Shown: positions 11,528 through 24,051, numbered from the stretch's first letter. The stretch is DNA of 64,000 bases from Ceratodon purpureus (GCA_014871385.1 CM026423.1:14096858-14160857); one strand, 5' to 3'. Notes: a model not told the origin generated them from the letters alone. Translations and numbers: made by a program.

Positions 11528-11655
11528 TCAATTACCAATCAAATCACTTTGTAAAGTGTGCCTGTAATTGATTTGATCATCTCTGCCTTGACACTCAATT
11601 ACCAATCAAATCACTTTGTAAAGTGTGCCTGTAATTGATCTGATCATCTTTGTCT
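11528..11655. repeat. 67-bp tandem duplication
   Basis: tcaattaccaatcaaatcac... starts at 11528 and again at 11595 with one or two differences across the unit. Confidence 0.85.
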
Positions 11656-11826
11656 TTGAAAGTTACATCACTTTCAAAACATTTATTTAATTGATTAATT
11701 AATTTAGACTCATGTGTGAGTTTGACAATATTTACATCACCTTTCAAAGTACTCATCTCAAAACATGTATTGTTAAAATATCTAAATTTTTATATGACTA
11801 TATGTAGTCAAACTTTTTTAAGGATG

Positions 11827-11881
11827 TTTTTTTTTTTTTTTGGGAGGGAAGGGGGGGGGGGGGGGGGGGGGAGGGGGGGGG
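11827..11881. repeat. Poly-T tract followed by a 31-nt poly-G tract
   Basis: Fifteen T (11827-11841) are followed by gggagggaa and then G21-A-G9 (11851-11881). It is the only long G run in a strongly AT-rich region and could form stacked G-quadruplexes. Length may be uncertain in the assembly. Confidence 0.85.
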
Positions 11882-12850
11882 ACAAGCTTCTAAAGGAGGT
11901 TTGTGATTGAGTAAATCATCTCAACTTTTGGGATTATGCAACAATAGTAAAGAAGTATTATTTTGTTCTTCTTAAATACCTATTTTTCAATCTTTAACTA
12001 ATTGAATCTTCTCTCAAAATATAGTCTAACTACAAATAAATCTTGTCTAATCATCTTTCCATATATAAAGCCAAATAATAGAAAAAATAAAATATATTAG
12101 TATCCTTGATATTCAATGATTATTTCACAACAATTACCATCAATGAATGAAAATATCTTCAAAATGATTAGTTATGTTCAAACGTGAAAATAAAGAAGCA
12201 ATATTCCACCCTCTTTACTACAAGAAAATCTAACATCAAATTTACTCTTCTTATATTGAAGTATCAAAACTTTTTTTTCCAAAAATAATAATAAAAATTC
12301 AATATGAAATCAACACTCTTTTAAAGCTGCCACTTCCTATAATATACACAAGGCTAAAAAATAAATTGAAGTGACTCCCTTACCTCGTAAAAAAATATAA
12401 TTAAAAATAAATTAAAAATTAAAAATTAAAAAAAAAAATACCCCTCCATCCCCACATAGAACCCAACAGGTGAGCAGCTCACACCCCCGAACTTGCTCAC
12501 TAACTTAGAAGATGAGCCGGATAACCAGTCCAATCCAGCCACCCCAACTCCCCAACTCCCCAACTCACAGTCAAATGGCGCATTCAACAAGGAGGGTAAC
12601 ATCGTAAAAACTCTTCTCCCCTCCCCCAACGCCCAGGCCCAGGCCCAGGCCCAGTCCCAGTCCCATGCCTGCCTGCCTGCCTTACAGCGCCCCAGTCCAG
12701 TGCCCCCACCACCTCGGCCTAGCGACAAACCATACGCCAGAGCAAGTGAGAGAGCGAGTGAGTGAGTGAGTACCGTAGTAAGTGAGTAGTAAGTGAGTGA
12801 TGATGAGTGATGAGTGATGAGCCAGTCCTCCAAACACCAAACCAACACCA
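11882..12850. other. AT-rich flank passing into the GC-richer promoter of the RLCK gene
   Basis: The DNA is AT-rich until about 12430, then GC content rises sharply. The 12440-12850 part includes a ggccca hexamer run (about 12634-12660), a cctg run (about 12666-12682) and a gagtgagtga run (about 12750-12820), as expected for a plant promoter or leader. No TATA box is convincing. Confidence 0.5.
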
Positions 12851-12851
12851 C

Positions 12852-12898
12852 CACAACAACAACAACAACAACAGAGAGAGAGAGAGAGAGAGAGAGAA
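12852..12898 (+). repeat. (CAA)n-(GA)n microsatellite in the RLCK leader or promoter
   Basis: A run of CAA triplets is followed directly by about twelve AG dinucleotides, some 360 bp upstream of the RLCK start codon. GA tracts of this kind are common in plant core promoters and 5' leaders and bind BPC/GAGA-type factors. A role here is inferred. Confidence 0.8.
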
Positions 12899-13257
12899 GA
12901 GAGAGTTTGGGGGAGAGTCGTCGAGGGGCGTCTTTTTCTGTCGCTAGGAAGGAGCTCAGTCAAAGGAGGAACAGCTCCGCCATCGCACACAACCCTCGCG
13001 TCCATCGCAAAACTCCACTTACCAGTTCCACCGCGCCATCGCGGCCCGCTCTATTGTTGCCGCGCTTCCTCGGACGGAGGGGAGCCCGGGGAGCTTCGCG
13101 CCGTGCTCGGCCGTGGCGTGAGGCGTCTGCTGTAGTCTTGGACCGGTTGCTTGCGCGAGGGTTGGTGGTTGGTGAGGAGGCCATGGAGGTCACGGCGGGG
13201 CCGTGAGGCCAGGGTTTGTGAGGCGGTGTCGGGAGGGAGGGTTGTGGTTTTCTAGTC

Positions 13258-16200
13258 ATGTGCACTTGCTGGAACGCCCTGGACGGGGCGTGGCTCGGGA
13301 GCTGTTGGTGGTCCAAGTCGAATGGCGCTGCGGAGGACAAGAAGCCTAGTTTGCACGACTCAGGTTGGCGGGGACGGATGGGGACTGAGGAGCCGTTGTG
13401 GTGATTTTTATTTTTTGGTTTGGGAGTGGAGTGTGGTTTAGTTTAGTTTTCTAGCTGTTTGTTGTTTTTTTTTGGTTTAATTTGCGTGAGGTGAGGGTTG
13501 GTTGTGTTTTGTTAATTTAGGTGGGAGTGGTTTTGTTTGTGTTGTGTGTGTTTTTTCTCTTGGTTCTGGTGTTGGTGGAGGTTTGTTGGCGAGGGTAGGT
13601 TGCGTGGACTGTTGTGGTTGTTGGTTTAGTGAGCGTGTTTGTTGTGTTGTGTGGTAGTAGGTAATTTAGGTTGAGTTTAGTTTTGGTTTTGTGGTGTTGA
13701 GGGATGGTGCCATTTGGCTTCGGGGCTGGTGTGGAGGGTTAGGCAATTTTAATCGTGGTTGCCGATTGCCTTGTTGTTGTTTTGTGGTTTGGCTAGGAAA
13801 CAAGCGGGATCCGATTCATGACGAGGAGGCGCCCTCGCAGCAGGTGATTCTTCGTGAGGTTGGATCGAAGTCGTCCGAGGAGATACGGCAGGGAGGGAAC
13901 CTTCGTATCTTTACATATCAAGACCTCAAGTCTGCGACACGGAATTTTCGGCCAGACAGTTTGTTAGGAGAAGGGGGTTTCGGTAGCGTATACAAGGGGT
14001 GGATTGATGAGCATGGAACAACAGCTGCCAAAGCGGGTACTGGTTTGACTGTAGCAGTCAAACAGCTAAATCAAGAAGGCCTGCAAGGCCACAGAGAGTG
14101 GCTTGTAAGTTTTTTGTTTGCATTTGACGGGCAATTTTGTGGAAATCAGTGGCAGCTCCAAATATCATTGGTGCTCGTTTTTATGACTTTCACGACCATC
14201 GGGTTGCTATCACGTTTTCTGTTAGTCTGCTTTTCTCTTGGATTACGAATCCTATAGGTGACTTGGAGCACTGCTGTTTTGGCCATTTAAGCCTTCTTGT
14301 AACCTTGTGGAGGCTTAGATTTTTAGGCTTGTATGATCTTTTTCTTAGATGCTCATACTTCTTCTTGCCTGGTTTCTTGTACATTGTTATAGCAATGTTT
14401 TTTCCAACTGGAGTGGTCTGTTGTCGGTGATTTGATATTCTTCCTACTTCTGGTAGATTTAGCTCCGAGTTGGAACTGACCGGCACTTACATCAGCGTCA
14501 TCATCAAACTGCAGGCTGAAGTTAACTTTCTCGGTCAGCTTCATCATCCGAATCTTGTGAAACTCATCGGATATTGCTCCGAGGATGATCAACGTCTGTT
14601 GGTATACGAATTTATGCCCAGGGGAAGTTTGGAGAATCATCTGTTTCGAAGTGAGTCAATATAAATGCTACTTTCTTTTTATGCATGCAAAGAAGGGAAC
14701 TAAATTCATTTTCATCTGAAAATATTAGATGTGTGCCTTACGGTGATGACATTTGTTGCAGTTGTATTAATCTATCAAGCTTGTTTTTATCATGGCTAGC
14801 TTTTGGCGTTGGTCATTCTTTTTGTTTTCTTTGATGGATTGTGTGTATAAGGTTGTCAGTTGGTCCCTTTTGCATAATTAATCCTCTCTTAATTTCGAGG
14901 TTGGTGTGCTGTAGGAATGCTGTTTGTCTTGTCATATTCAGGTTCCTGCATTGTTTGCAAGAGTGCAGGAATGACAGATTTCATACATGTTAATAACTTT
15001 TTTTACACCTTTCATGTATTAGTCATGGGAAAACACGTGTAGACGACGTCCCTTTCGATTGTGGAAATCAATGCATTTGAACGAAGCATGCAGAGAAACC
15101 TGGGCACCTTTCGGGCTAGCGTGATTACTGATCTGAATCTCCGAATCTTACTATGATAGTTTGTGGCATATTGATGTGCCACATTCTAGTTCGGAAATTA
15201 GCATATTTGTTTCTGTCTGTCGGGGCGAACTTGTTCTATGAGGAGATCCTTTTGACTGAGGTTTGATCTCTGCGAGTATCACATATCCTTCTCCAACTCT
15301 GTCGCACCAAGCGAGGGCTTTTTAACACCACAATCGTTCTTTTCTTTTGTTTTTTGCTTTGGAAATTTTAGCAGTGATGCCTTTTTTCTGCGTCTATGAG
15401 GTTGCATACCTTGGACTGAGTGACCAGTGTGCGCATCCTGCCCTTTTTTCGTGTGTGTGTGTTTGGTTTGCCCTTGCCGAACCCAAGTATCCAGTCGAGG
15501 TTAATAAATGAACCCAGTCCAGCTCGTTAGGTAGCTGAGGGGGGAGTTCCTATCAGATCGAATTTTACGAGTACCGAGTATAGTGTCCATTGTTTACGAA
15601 GATATCGTAGCATGAGTTCAACGGAGGGTGGATTCTGTTGAATGTCTAGGGCGTCGTTGAGGCACTTCGAAGTGTTCGGTCTTCAAGGGGTTATGGTGTG
15701 CTCTACTCATGGGGTAAATTTGTTTCTTTCTTGGATGCCTCCTCCAGGTGTTTGGCGATTTTGTCTTACTGTCCTCTTCAAGGACAAAGTAACATCTGTA
15801 CTATCCGGGTTACAGTCACAAAGACACCGACCATCTGAAACTTTGCCAAAGAAGTGGATGATCTTGGGTTGGTGCAAACTAGAAATGGCCAAAAGTATCT
15901 GGATCTAACTCGATCTGGACTTTTGCAGAGGGGGTTTCGCCTTTACCTTGGTTGACGAGAATGAAGATAGCCTTAGGAGCTGCAAGTGGATTGGCATTTC
16001 TCCATGAAGCAGTGAAACCAGTCATCTATCGTGATTTCAAGACCTCCAATATATTATTGGATAGTGTGAGTGTCTGAATCTTCTGGATTTAGGAGTACTT
16101 CACTGAAATGTAGTATGAATTTGTTTCGTTAGATTGCATTTGAATTTATTTGTATTATTGGAAACGATGGCATCATGCTGAGGACCAAGTTAATGGTTGT

Positions 16201-17161
16201 CAGGATTACACAGCCAAGCTATCTGATTTTGGCCTAGCGAAAGATGGACCAGAGGGAGATAAAACCCACGTTTCAACTCGAGTTATGGGCACATATGGAT
16301 ATGCTGCCCCTGAGTATGTGATGACTGGTATGAACCCTCTCCCGAATTTTTTCGTGTCCATTCTGAAATTCCTGACTGGATAGTTGCAGAAAGGTTGCAG
16401 TGTTCAAATTGTCTTGTATCCCTTCTTGTATTTTTCCTCTTTTAATCATTAATCCAGCCATTTAATTGTGTGATAGATTTTCTGCTATCCACATTTAACT
16501 GCTTTGGTTTGTGTTCAACGACGGGAACCATTCGATTAATCCCGTAACACGATCTCCTGGTGTTAAGTAGGTTTGACTCATACATAATTTAGAGCAGGTT
16601 ATGCGAAATATATATTTTGAAAATCACCGGTATTGTCTCATTAACAACATCATGTCTTACTTTGCAGGGCATTTGACATCAAGAAGCGACGTGTACAGCT
16701 TTGGAGTGGTGTTGCTAGAGATGTTGACAGGACGAAGGTCAGTGGATAAGAATAGGCCAAGCGGAGAACAAAATTTGGTTGAATGGGCACGGCCTTACTT
16801 GAACGATAAGCGCAAGTTCTATAAGCTTATCGATCCTCGCTTGGATGGTCAATACTCTGTAAAGGGCGCACAGAAAGCCGCTATCCTCGCCCACCATTGT
16901 CTAAGCCGTGATCCAAAATCACGACCTCTTATGGGAGACGTGGTTGACACTTTGAAACCCCTGCAAGAAATGAGGGACATGGCTAGTAGCTCAAGTCACC
17001 AGACCTCAAACAAGTATGCTGGAAACTACCAATCCTCAGGGCACCAGAACGGCCATGGAGCAGGTCGAAGTTATCATAATGGCCATGGTCAAAAAAAGTA
17101 CGAACAGTTGCGGAACATACCTGTCCGTACATCTGGTGTATCACCTCTGCCAACATATTGA
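13258..17161 (+). CDS. Receptor-like cytoplasmic kinase, RLCK-VII family, PBL34/35/36-like
   Basis: Six exons give 434 aa: 13258-13363, 13797-14104, 14515-14650, 15929-16065, 16204-16327 and 16668-17161. All introns are GT-AG and phase-consistent. The ATG is the first after an in-frame stop at 13204. The N-terminus (MCTCWN...) has clustered Cys that could be palmitoylated but no Gly2 for myristoylation. Kinase domain: glycine loop [11 protein letters not shown] (93-103), catalytic K124, alpha-C E140, the YRDFK catalytic loop typical of RLCK-VII with D219, DFG D237, and the [15 protein letters not shown] activation segment. The [24 protein letters not shown] insert and C-terminal DMASSSS motif resemble Arabidopsis PBL34-36. 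Such kinases act at the plasma membrane below surface receptors in immune or growth signalling. The C-tail is rich in His, Gly and Ser. Exact orthology is not established. Confidence 0.92.
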
Positions 17162-18734
17162 CACCAATGTAGGCGCACATTGGCATGACATCCTAAGACC
17201 AGCATTGCTTTCACTAGGAACTGGTGGTATTTGTGTTCTCTAGTGTTAGCTACTGAAGGACTTGTTCTGCATGATGGAGCGAACACTCTGTAAAGGCTAG
17301 AAAGCTTTCGGGCAAGATAAGGTATGCAGGTTTCACTTATTCTTATGTTGCTAGGTTCTTTGAGGCCTCCTTTTGTTGCCGACTCTAGTTATTATGGTAT
17401 ATGAACTTACCTTCATACAAATAAACCCCAATTTTTCTTTCTTCATATTCCACCAAATAATCTTGCTGATAGCAGGAAAAGGTTTCTCATGATAATGAAT
17501 TCTCTGTATTACTTTCAGGTTACAAAGTTTACTAGCGTCATGTCTGAACATAAATGATTAGAGATCTTGGCTTCCATTAATGCTGCAGTTTGGTTCATGG
17601 GATATCAAATTCGATGTTAATCGGACATCTTTAGGCACCTCCCATGCAATTATGTTATGTACCCAATCATCTTTTCTGGGACAGTAAAGGGGGATATGTG
17701 AACCACTGAGCTACCGTCTAGCATCGTACGAATGCACCGGCTAGAATATTTTGATTCTTTCAGACAAATGTATAACTTTCTTTATTCAGTCTAGGAATGT
17801 ATCAAATTATCATATTCTGATCTTCATATCAAGAGTCTTGTGGAGTACCTAAACAATGTGGAGCTTCCAATCATTGCCTCCAATTTTTCACTGTACCCAT
17901 TAATCGCAGTCCACTAATCCCTACAGATAGAAATGTAGTAAGGTAGAGGAACCTAAAGTCGACCATTTAAGCGATTTTTCAGACATTTTTGGGGCAGAAT
18001 ATTACGAGGTTATTTTTCCTGCACAGAGAAATAGGGTTCTCAACGTATGGTCATTTAAAAATAAATTTTTGAGCAATACTGAAATTTGTACAATTTTTCA
18101 AAGTGAAAAGTGCTTCCGACCCAGAAGTCGATAATCTGCTTTAATGTACAAACTGAGTACATCTCTACTTTCAGAATCTAGAAATCAGGCCTGATCGACT
18201 ATGGGTACCTGGTCGACTATAGGTGTCTCTACCTTACATCGCTTACGTCGCTGCAGTTCAACACAACGGTGTACAAATACTTAAGTAAAGATTGTTAAGA
18301 AGTTAACATTTGCTGAGATATCGATGAGAAAGGTAAAGATAACAGGAGAGAATACCGGAAAACGTGACATGCACGGATATGTACTCTACATACATGCCAA
18401 CGAAGCATAGAATCCTATGAGATGGGAATAAGTCACGTAGCATTAAAAAATTGGTTACACCATTGAACTGCGGATACTCAAAAAATGCGAAACTGGATAC
18501 CTCTTTTGAATAACTAATCTCTACTACGGTACATTGGACGAGGCATCTTTTGCCCTAGTTTTCGTGTCATGCATCAAGAGTCCCATTCTGCTCTACAATT
18601 GGCTACTCCGTTTGAATTCACCTGCAATATAGATAGCCTCATTCTGCTATAAAATCAGCACCATACATGGAGCAACTAACGCTGTAAAAATGGTGGCCAG
18701 CCCAGTAATGCTCTGATCAAGAAAGTGGCTACTT
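17162..18734. other. Convergent intergenic region with a small TIR element
   Basis: It lies between the ends of the RLCK and PsbP-domain genes, which converge. The first few hundred bases are probably RLCK 3' UTR. A TIR element sits at 17939-18236. No coding sequence is supported. Confidence 0.55.
17939..18236. mobile_element. Small TIR element, possibly Tc1/mariner-type MITE
   Basis: The left end reads taaggtagaggaacctaaag followed by tcgacca. The right end, reversed, reads taaggtagagacacctatag followed by tcgacc. The ends are therefore imperfect inverted repeats of about 25 bp. The outermost TA on both sides could be a TA target duplication, as in Tc1/mariner elements. A subterminal tcgactat repeat lies near the right end. 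The internal 240 bp is non-coding. Confidence 0.6.
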
Positions 18735-21079
18735 TTAACGGAGTGCAAAATTGAGGGCAGCAGATCGCATTTTGCTCCCTACTTCCTTCCATCTTGCGTT
18801 CGGTGCCATAGCTCCAAACACAAACACCTACAACACAGTATAAGAGTTAGGCAACAGGGTTTAGAAAGTTTCAAATACATCAACTTTCAAAGCAATGTGC
18901 ATAAATTCAACACGTATGTTGCAGAATGAGTTGACGAGAAAATCACATACGGTTCCTCCTGCAGCAGCTGCTGACATCACCACACGTTTGTCGTCCTTGG
19001 CAAGAAACTCGTACAGGTAATACGTCCTTCAACCATTCAAAACCACAAATAAACGAGTTGAAAACTGATGTTCGGGCCTGATTCCTAAACTTCATAAACG
19101 CGTATCTGAGGCGATCATTGCATATAGTTATAATAACCATAAAATGTGATGTACCTGGGAACTCTGGAATCTGTGGGTTTGCGAGTAGCAGCAGCCACGA
19201 TCTTTGACCCAGCTGCAATGATTGACGGAGTAATGCACATGTATAAGTTCCTACTCCTGGTTTTTCCCTTTCAATTCTCTTTCCACCAAAGCCTTCGGTA
19301 GTCTAACTTCTCATTGAGCTACCATAATTGTATTCGTTGAAAGAAAGCACAGACGAAAATAAGGCAGGGCAATTAGAGCTATCAAAACTAGAAAACTGTA
19401 GCCATCACCTACCAGGAACAAATATTTTGGCTGCCTCTTCCAAAGTTCCAAATTCAGTGATGTCCTGTGTCTGAAATGAGGAAGCATGAAATAGTCTTGG
19501 TCATGTCGTGAAAAACACCAACTTCGTGCTAGCTTCAGAATGATAGTAAAAGAGGATCTGAGGGATGAAATTATAAATTGTCTACCTGTAAGAAGGAGAG
19601 CTTGAGTTGAGTTGAGTTGCGCGCGATTACGCTAAGAACCTCTTTTCTGTAAAGCAACGAATATGCATAGCGTGTTAAACAAATCTGGATCAAGAAATAA
19701 CCCGACGCTATCAATCACTGGCCATGCTTCTTCCATTAAAGAATCTGATGAAGTAAATAGAAAGGAAAATACAAGGATGACATTAGATCACAAGCGCGGA
19801 TGCAGAACCAACAAGCTGGAACATGCCTGTCAGGTGACGCAAAACGAGCTAAGAATGTCTTCTCCTTTGCACGCTCCCCATACAAAGAATTGCCACTATC
19901 CTTGAACCAATGGAAACCAGTGTCAGAAAAAAACACGGGAACTTAAAAGCAAATTAGAGGCAAAAAAGGAGTGGATTCAAAGCTACCATTACTTGGTCAC
20001 TATCACTATGATATGAAGAAGATGACTTCTTGAGATGTTCAATCACTTAACCTTTGAACATCTCATACTTCAAAACTTGCATAATCTCCTCACTTATCCC
20101 ACATGCTTCGTTAAGTCAAGTTATAATTCCAACATGTTATATGAAATTTCAATAAGTTGGAAAATCAAGCAGACTGCACTTCAATCGGAAAGCCTCCTAC
20201 TAACTAATCCTAATCGTCAATCACGTAATCCGCCAAGTCGTGATAGTCAAGCTTTTGATCCCCGTAAGGAAACGGCAACGAACTTATTAGAATCGTTCAA
20301 AACAAGCGGATTAGGGCACTCACATCATACTCCACAATGTCCTCGTAGTTGGGGGGAACCGACAATGCAAACCCCTCTCCTCGAACCCTATACCATGACT
20401 CCATATCCACACCCGACTTCTCAGGTTTGGTCTCAGCTTGGGCGCTTCCCTGGGATGCAGCTGCTCCTGGCTCACTTTGGACAGTTTCAGCAAGCACTGC
20501 TGAGGGGTTCAACGCTGCTAGGAATGCTAATGCAGCTCCCGCTTGCACAATATTTCTTCGTGATTGGGTCACTACTTCCTCACCTCCATTCTCACCCTGG
20601 TAATACATCCCAACTAATGTCATATCTTACAGCCCCATAAACCCTTCCACAGAATTAATGTTTTTCATAAAAAGCGAGGCAATAAACATGGTTCGAGAAT
20701 TAATACGAGAATTATGGAAAGAAAAGTCGTGATTGATTGCCATTCACGTTACACCTCCATTCTACTGAATCAGATTCAAAACCAGCTCCAAGACTAGGTT
20801 TTCGAGATTTAGAGGGCTCACATGTACCGGAATTGAGGCATTCGAACTAAAACCCTCCCACACCTCCGCAACTCCACAATCAACCCGCAAAGCAGACGAG
20901 CAGACAGAAGGGCAATGTCGCCCACTCCCCGCCCTCCCCGTCCACTTCACTCCATCGCCCCGGCGCAGCGGCAGACGCAGCCAATTCCGCCCCGAGCACA
21001 CACACGACGCAACCGCTGCAAACGGCTCCCTGACCAACGCAGGAGAACAAGAGTGAAGACCCGGCACCGCGGCCCCCAT
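18735..21079 (-). CDS. PsbP-domain thylakoid lumen protein
   Basis: Eight exons give 316 aa: 21079-20822, 20596-20324, 19900-19827, 19646-19586, 19470-19413, 19212-19155, 19026-18951 and 18827-18735. Every junction keeps frame. Exons 1-2 encode a long Ser/Arg-rich chloroplast transit region, then a twin-arginine lumen signal (SRRNIVQAG, R99-R100), a hydrophobic stretch and an AVLA|E cleavage site at about 122. That points to Tat transport into the thylakoid lumen. The mature part is a PsbP fold: GFALSVPPNYEDI, SLYGERAKEKTFLARFASPD, EVLSVIARNSTQLKLSFLQ, TQDITEFGTLEEAAKIFVP, TYYLYEF and WKEVGSKMRSAALNF. PsbP-domain proteins help assemble or tune photosystems or NDH; which paralogue this is cannot be settled here. 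The intron after exon 3 has a GC donor (CAG|GCATGT). Confidence 0.9.
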
Positions 21080-21420
21080 CACGAAGTAGTAGATACAGTA
21101 TACACCATGAGCAGCAACGACAGCAACGACGTCAGTCCCCGCATTCGACAATGCACATGGCCAATCCAACCCGGCGCCCTCCGCACCGCAACACAAGAGC
21201 CGACAGCCCAACCTGGTGGAAAAAGAAAACTAGTGCGAGCTGGAGAATGAACCAAACCGGGCGCGGAGAGGCTCGTTCGGTCAAGCACGCAGCGGCGCTA
21301 ATGCGGTGAGGCTAGTAGCGCATGGATTGGAGTATCGATGGCGCTGTGCGATTGCAGAGCTGCGTCGTGCGCGTGTTGATCGAGCGTCGAACGAGCGAGA
21401 GAGATAACTTAGCAGTGGTA
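21080..21420 (-). promoter_or_regulatory. Leader and proximal promoter of the PsbP-domain gene
   Basis: GC-rich DNA upstream of the ATG at 21079, with open but non-homologous frames on both strands. The composition drop and satellite at about 21520 probably mark the outer limit of the promoter. No TATA element is clear. Confidence 0.35.
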
Positions 21421-21519
21421 ACAGCCCTGTATGGAAGTGATAAGGGATGTGTACCCAAACCCGTTACTGTATCTAACTCCGGCATTGTCTGTGATTTGGA
21501 CTCAAGTATGCTTTTTGAG

Positions 21520-21722
21520 AGGTGGTAATGGTTTTAGGTGTAGTGCTGGTTTTAAGTGCAGTGGTTGTTTTAGGTGCATCGGTGGTCTTAGGAAGAGTAG
21601 TGGTTTTAGGTTCAGTGGTGGTTTTGGGTGCAGTGGTGGTTTTGGGTGCAGTGGTGGTTTTGGGTGTAGTGGTGGTTTTGGGTGCAGTGGTGGTTTTGGG
21701 TGTAGTGGTGGTTTTGGGTGAG
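21520..21722. repeat. 18-bp coding-like minisatellite, about 11 copies
   Basis: The unit ggttttgggtgcagtggt repeats in register. The left copies are more degenerate (taggtgcatcggtggtctta) and the right copies almost identical. Because the period is a multiple of three, several frames stay open and give GFGCSG, VVVLGA and KTTTAP repeats. No signal peptide, splice sites or flanking coding sequence support a gene. Confidence 0.85.
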
Positions 21723-22770
21723 CATCTGTTGGTTGGATCATGGAAAGGGGCGAAGTTACTGTGCAGCTTCGGTGTCGCCATGGCGTTTATTAGCGCATGC
21801 GATTGTTCGGAACGGATGAATGTGGATGAGACAAATCATAAGTTATCCATTCTTCTTTCGTGTTGCGTTGGTTTTTAGTACTGTCGGGATTTGCAAACGG
21901 ATCTGGTGTCTGCAGTTACTACATATTACCAAGATTAACGCCTCTGGAGGTGTCTTTAAAATGGAAGATTTTAACCACCTGGTAATTTAAGTCCTGGAGG
22001 AACCTCGGATCATACATACTGTTGGACAGTCGGACCAGGACTGTATCATGATTTGTTGACAAAGGCCTACATGGAATCTGTAAGCCTTGCTGAAGAGGAA
22101 GGAGTGAAATATGTTGCGTTTTCTGCAATGTTCTGTGGTATCTTTGGATATCCATACGAGGAGGCAGCTATGGTGTCTTTTAAGCACTTCAAGCTGGTCA
22201 TGGAGTTTTGTTAGAAATTCAATTTGTTTTGTTTCAAGAAAGAAGAACTCAGGATTAGTGGTGGAACAAATACACACTTTATTCACATTGATCTCCTTTG
22301 AAAATTGGAGTTTTTTTCCTTCTTTCAAGGAGGTATGTATGTTTGTGTCTTTAGCTCATGCTGGAGAAAATTTGGACAAACAGAAAAAGGTACTAGTCTC
22401 GAATTTTAACCTTGAAGAAATTATCAGATCTAATTTTCCTTTCTATGACATACATAATGAAAATCTATAGTTTATTTTCAAATATTCAATCTTGAAATCA
22501 AGTAGCCAGATAACTTCACCACTCCATAACAAATAATTTATATCCATGACACAATCAAATTCATAATTTTAAATGTTTTCTAGAGAAAACATTTTTTTAA
22601 CAATTTCATTGAACATGTGAAGTATCTCATGAGCATGTTTAAAATTTACTTTTTTAGCATCTTGGTGGTAAACTTCATAGTCACCTACAACAATAAAAAA
22701 AAAAATGTATAAAATGAAACAAGTGAATGAGGACTTGCATAATAAAAAAAACTTGAGTTTCAATTCAAAA

Positions 22771-23053
22771 CCACTATTGTAGGTTATTAGCAGCTTAGAC
22801 AGAGAATAATTCAATACAGTATGCCTAAATTTTCTGGATATAATTCATTCTATATGCCCAACTTGCAAATATTATTGTCTGACTTTGAGATATTGTTTGT
22901 TTGACTTTGAGGTATTATTGTTCGATATTACTTTGACAAATTTAGAAATGCCCAACTTTGAGATATTATTTTTCAAACTGTCTAATCACTTTTTGCATTT
23001 TAATTAATTATTAAGCAAATAGTGTTCATGCTGCTAATAACCTACAATAGTGG
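22771..23053. mobile_element. Non-coding element with 24-bp perfect terminal inverted repeats
   Basis: The sequence starting ccactattgtaggttattag at 22771-22794 is exactly reverse-complemented at 23030-23053. The 235-bp interior has diverged copies of actttgagatattattgtt. A clear target duplication is not visible, so the family is unassigned. Confidence 0.6.
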
Positions 23054-23983
23054 AACTTTATTCAAAAAATGACACCATTCTAAAATAGAGCAGCATTTCT
23101 GAAATAAAGGAGTTCCTAGTGTGTTGTGGCCTTAAATTTTATTATTCATTGAAATAGCAAGGAAATTAGAATAACAAAATAGAAATAGTAAAAATACCAA
23201 AGTTCAAAAAAAGTAAATTACAAAAGTTGTAGGATGATCTTTATTTTTTAGAAATAAATAATTTAATTTCAATTTTTTTTTCAAGACATAGATTTCTTGT
23301 TAGACCTTATGAATAGAAAATTCTTATAAGGTAGTGTAAGCACAAAATTTCCCCAATCAAAGGTGGGTGGGTGGGCGGGACATCCATTTACAGGGCAACT
23401 TTTATCACCTTTTTCACCAAAATTCATTTTAAATCAGCATATTCTCAATCCAAACCTTATCAAATCTGTGCACTCTTTTGTAGTTCCAAATTACCAATTT
23501 AGTCACATAGTGCTTTTCACTAGAGAATTCTCAATCAACTCACTACTTACAAATAGTAGTGTCTGATAAAACAATTCAAATAGTAGGGAAAAATTTGTCT
23601 TAAAATTGACTATATAGTATCAAACACAAAATAGTTTGAGTTTCCAGAAATCCTCTCATCCCTTGAATGTTGGTGTGGTAAAGTAATAAAAATCCAAAGG
23701 TAAAGGACCTCACATGTTCCTACAAACACAGCTAATACCACAATTAGGATTATGTTTGTAGACAAGGTGTCAACAACCCTTTACAACTTGTTATTGCAAT
23801 CACAAGAAAAATCAAACCTTAGACCAAACATACAAATCAAAGGGAGAGATGAAAGAGTCTATTAGCAATTATAAATTAGAGGACCAGACTAGTAGTTTTA
23901 CCAAACTCAACCATCTTGCACTTTAACTCTACACCACCATATATCACAACTTCACAAGCTCTAAAAATCTCTTACACACATAT

Positions 23984-24051
23984 AGCAAACTTGAATTACT
24001 TTCAAAGTAGACATATAAGCAAACTTGAATTACTTTCAAAGTAGACATATA
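23984..24051. repeat. 34-bp tandem duplication
   Basis: agcaaacttgaattactttc... at 23984 is repeated exactly from 24018. Confidence 0.9.

Noticed and set aside
12814..13206. 130-aa ORF upstream of the RLCK gene
   Set aside because: It begins in the CAA/GA microsatellite, ends at a stop 54 nt before the true start, and has no homology; it is leader sequence.
20035..20640. 201-aa plus-strand ORF
   Set aside because: Antisense over exon 2 and intron 2 of the PsbP-domain gene.
21431..21878. Repeat proteins GFGCSG / VVVLGA / KTTTAP
   Set aside because: All are products of the 18-bp minisatellite; three different frames being open shows a repeat, not selection.
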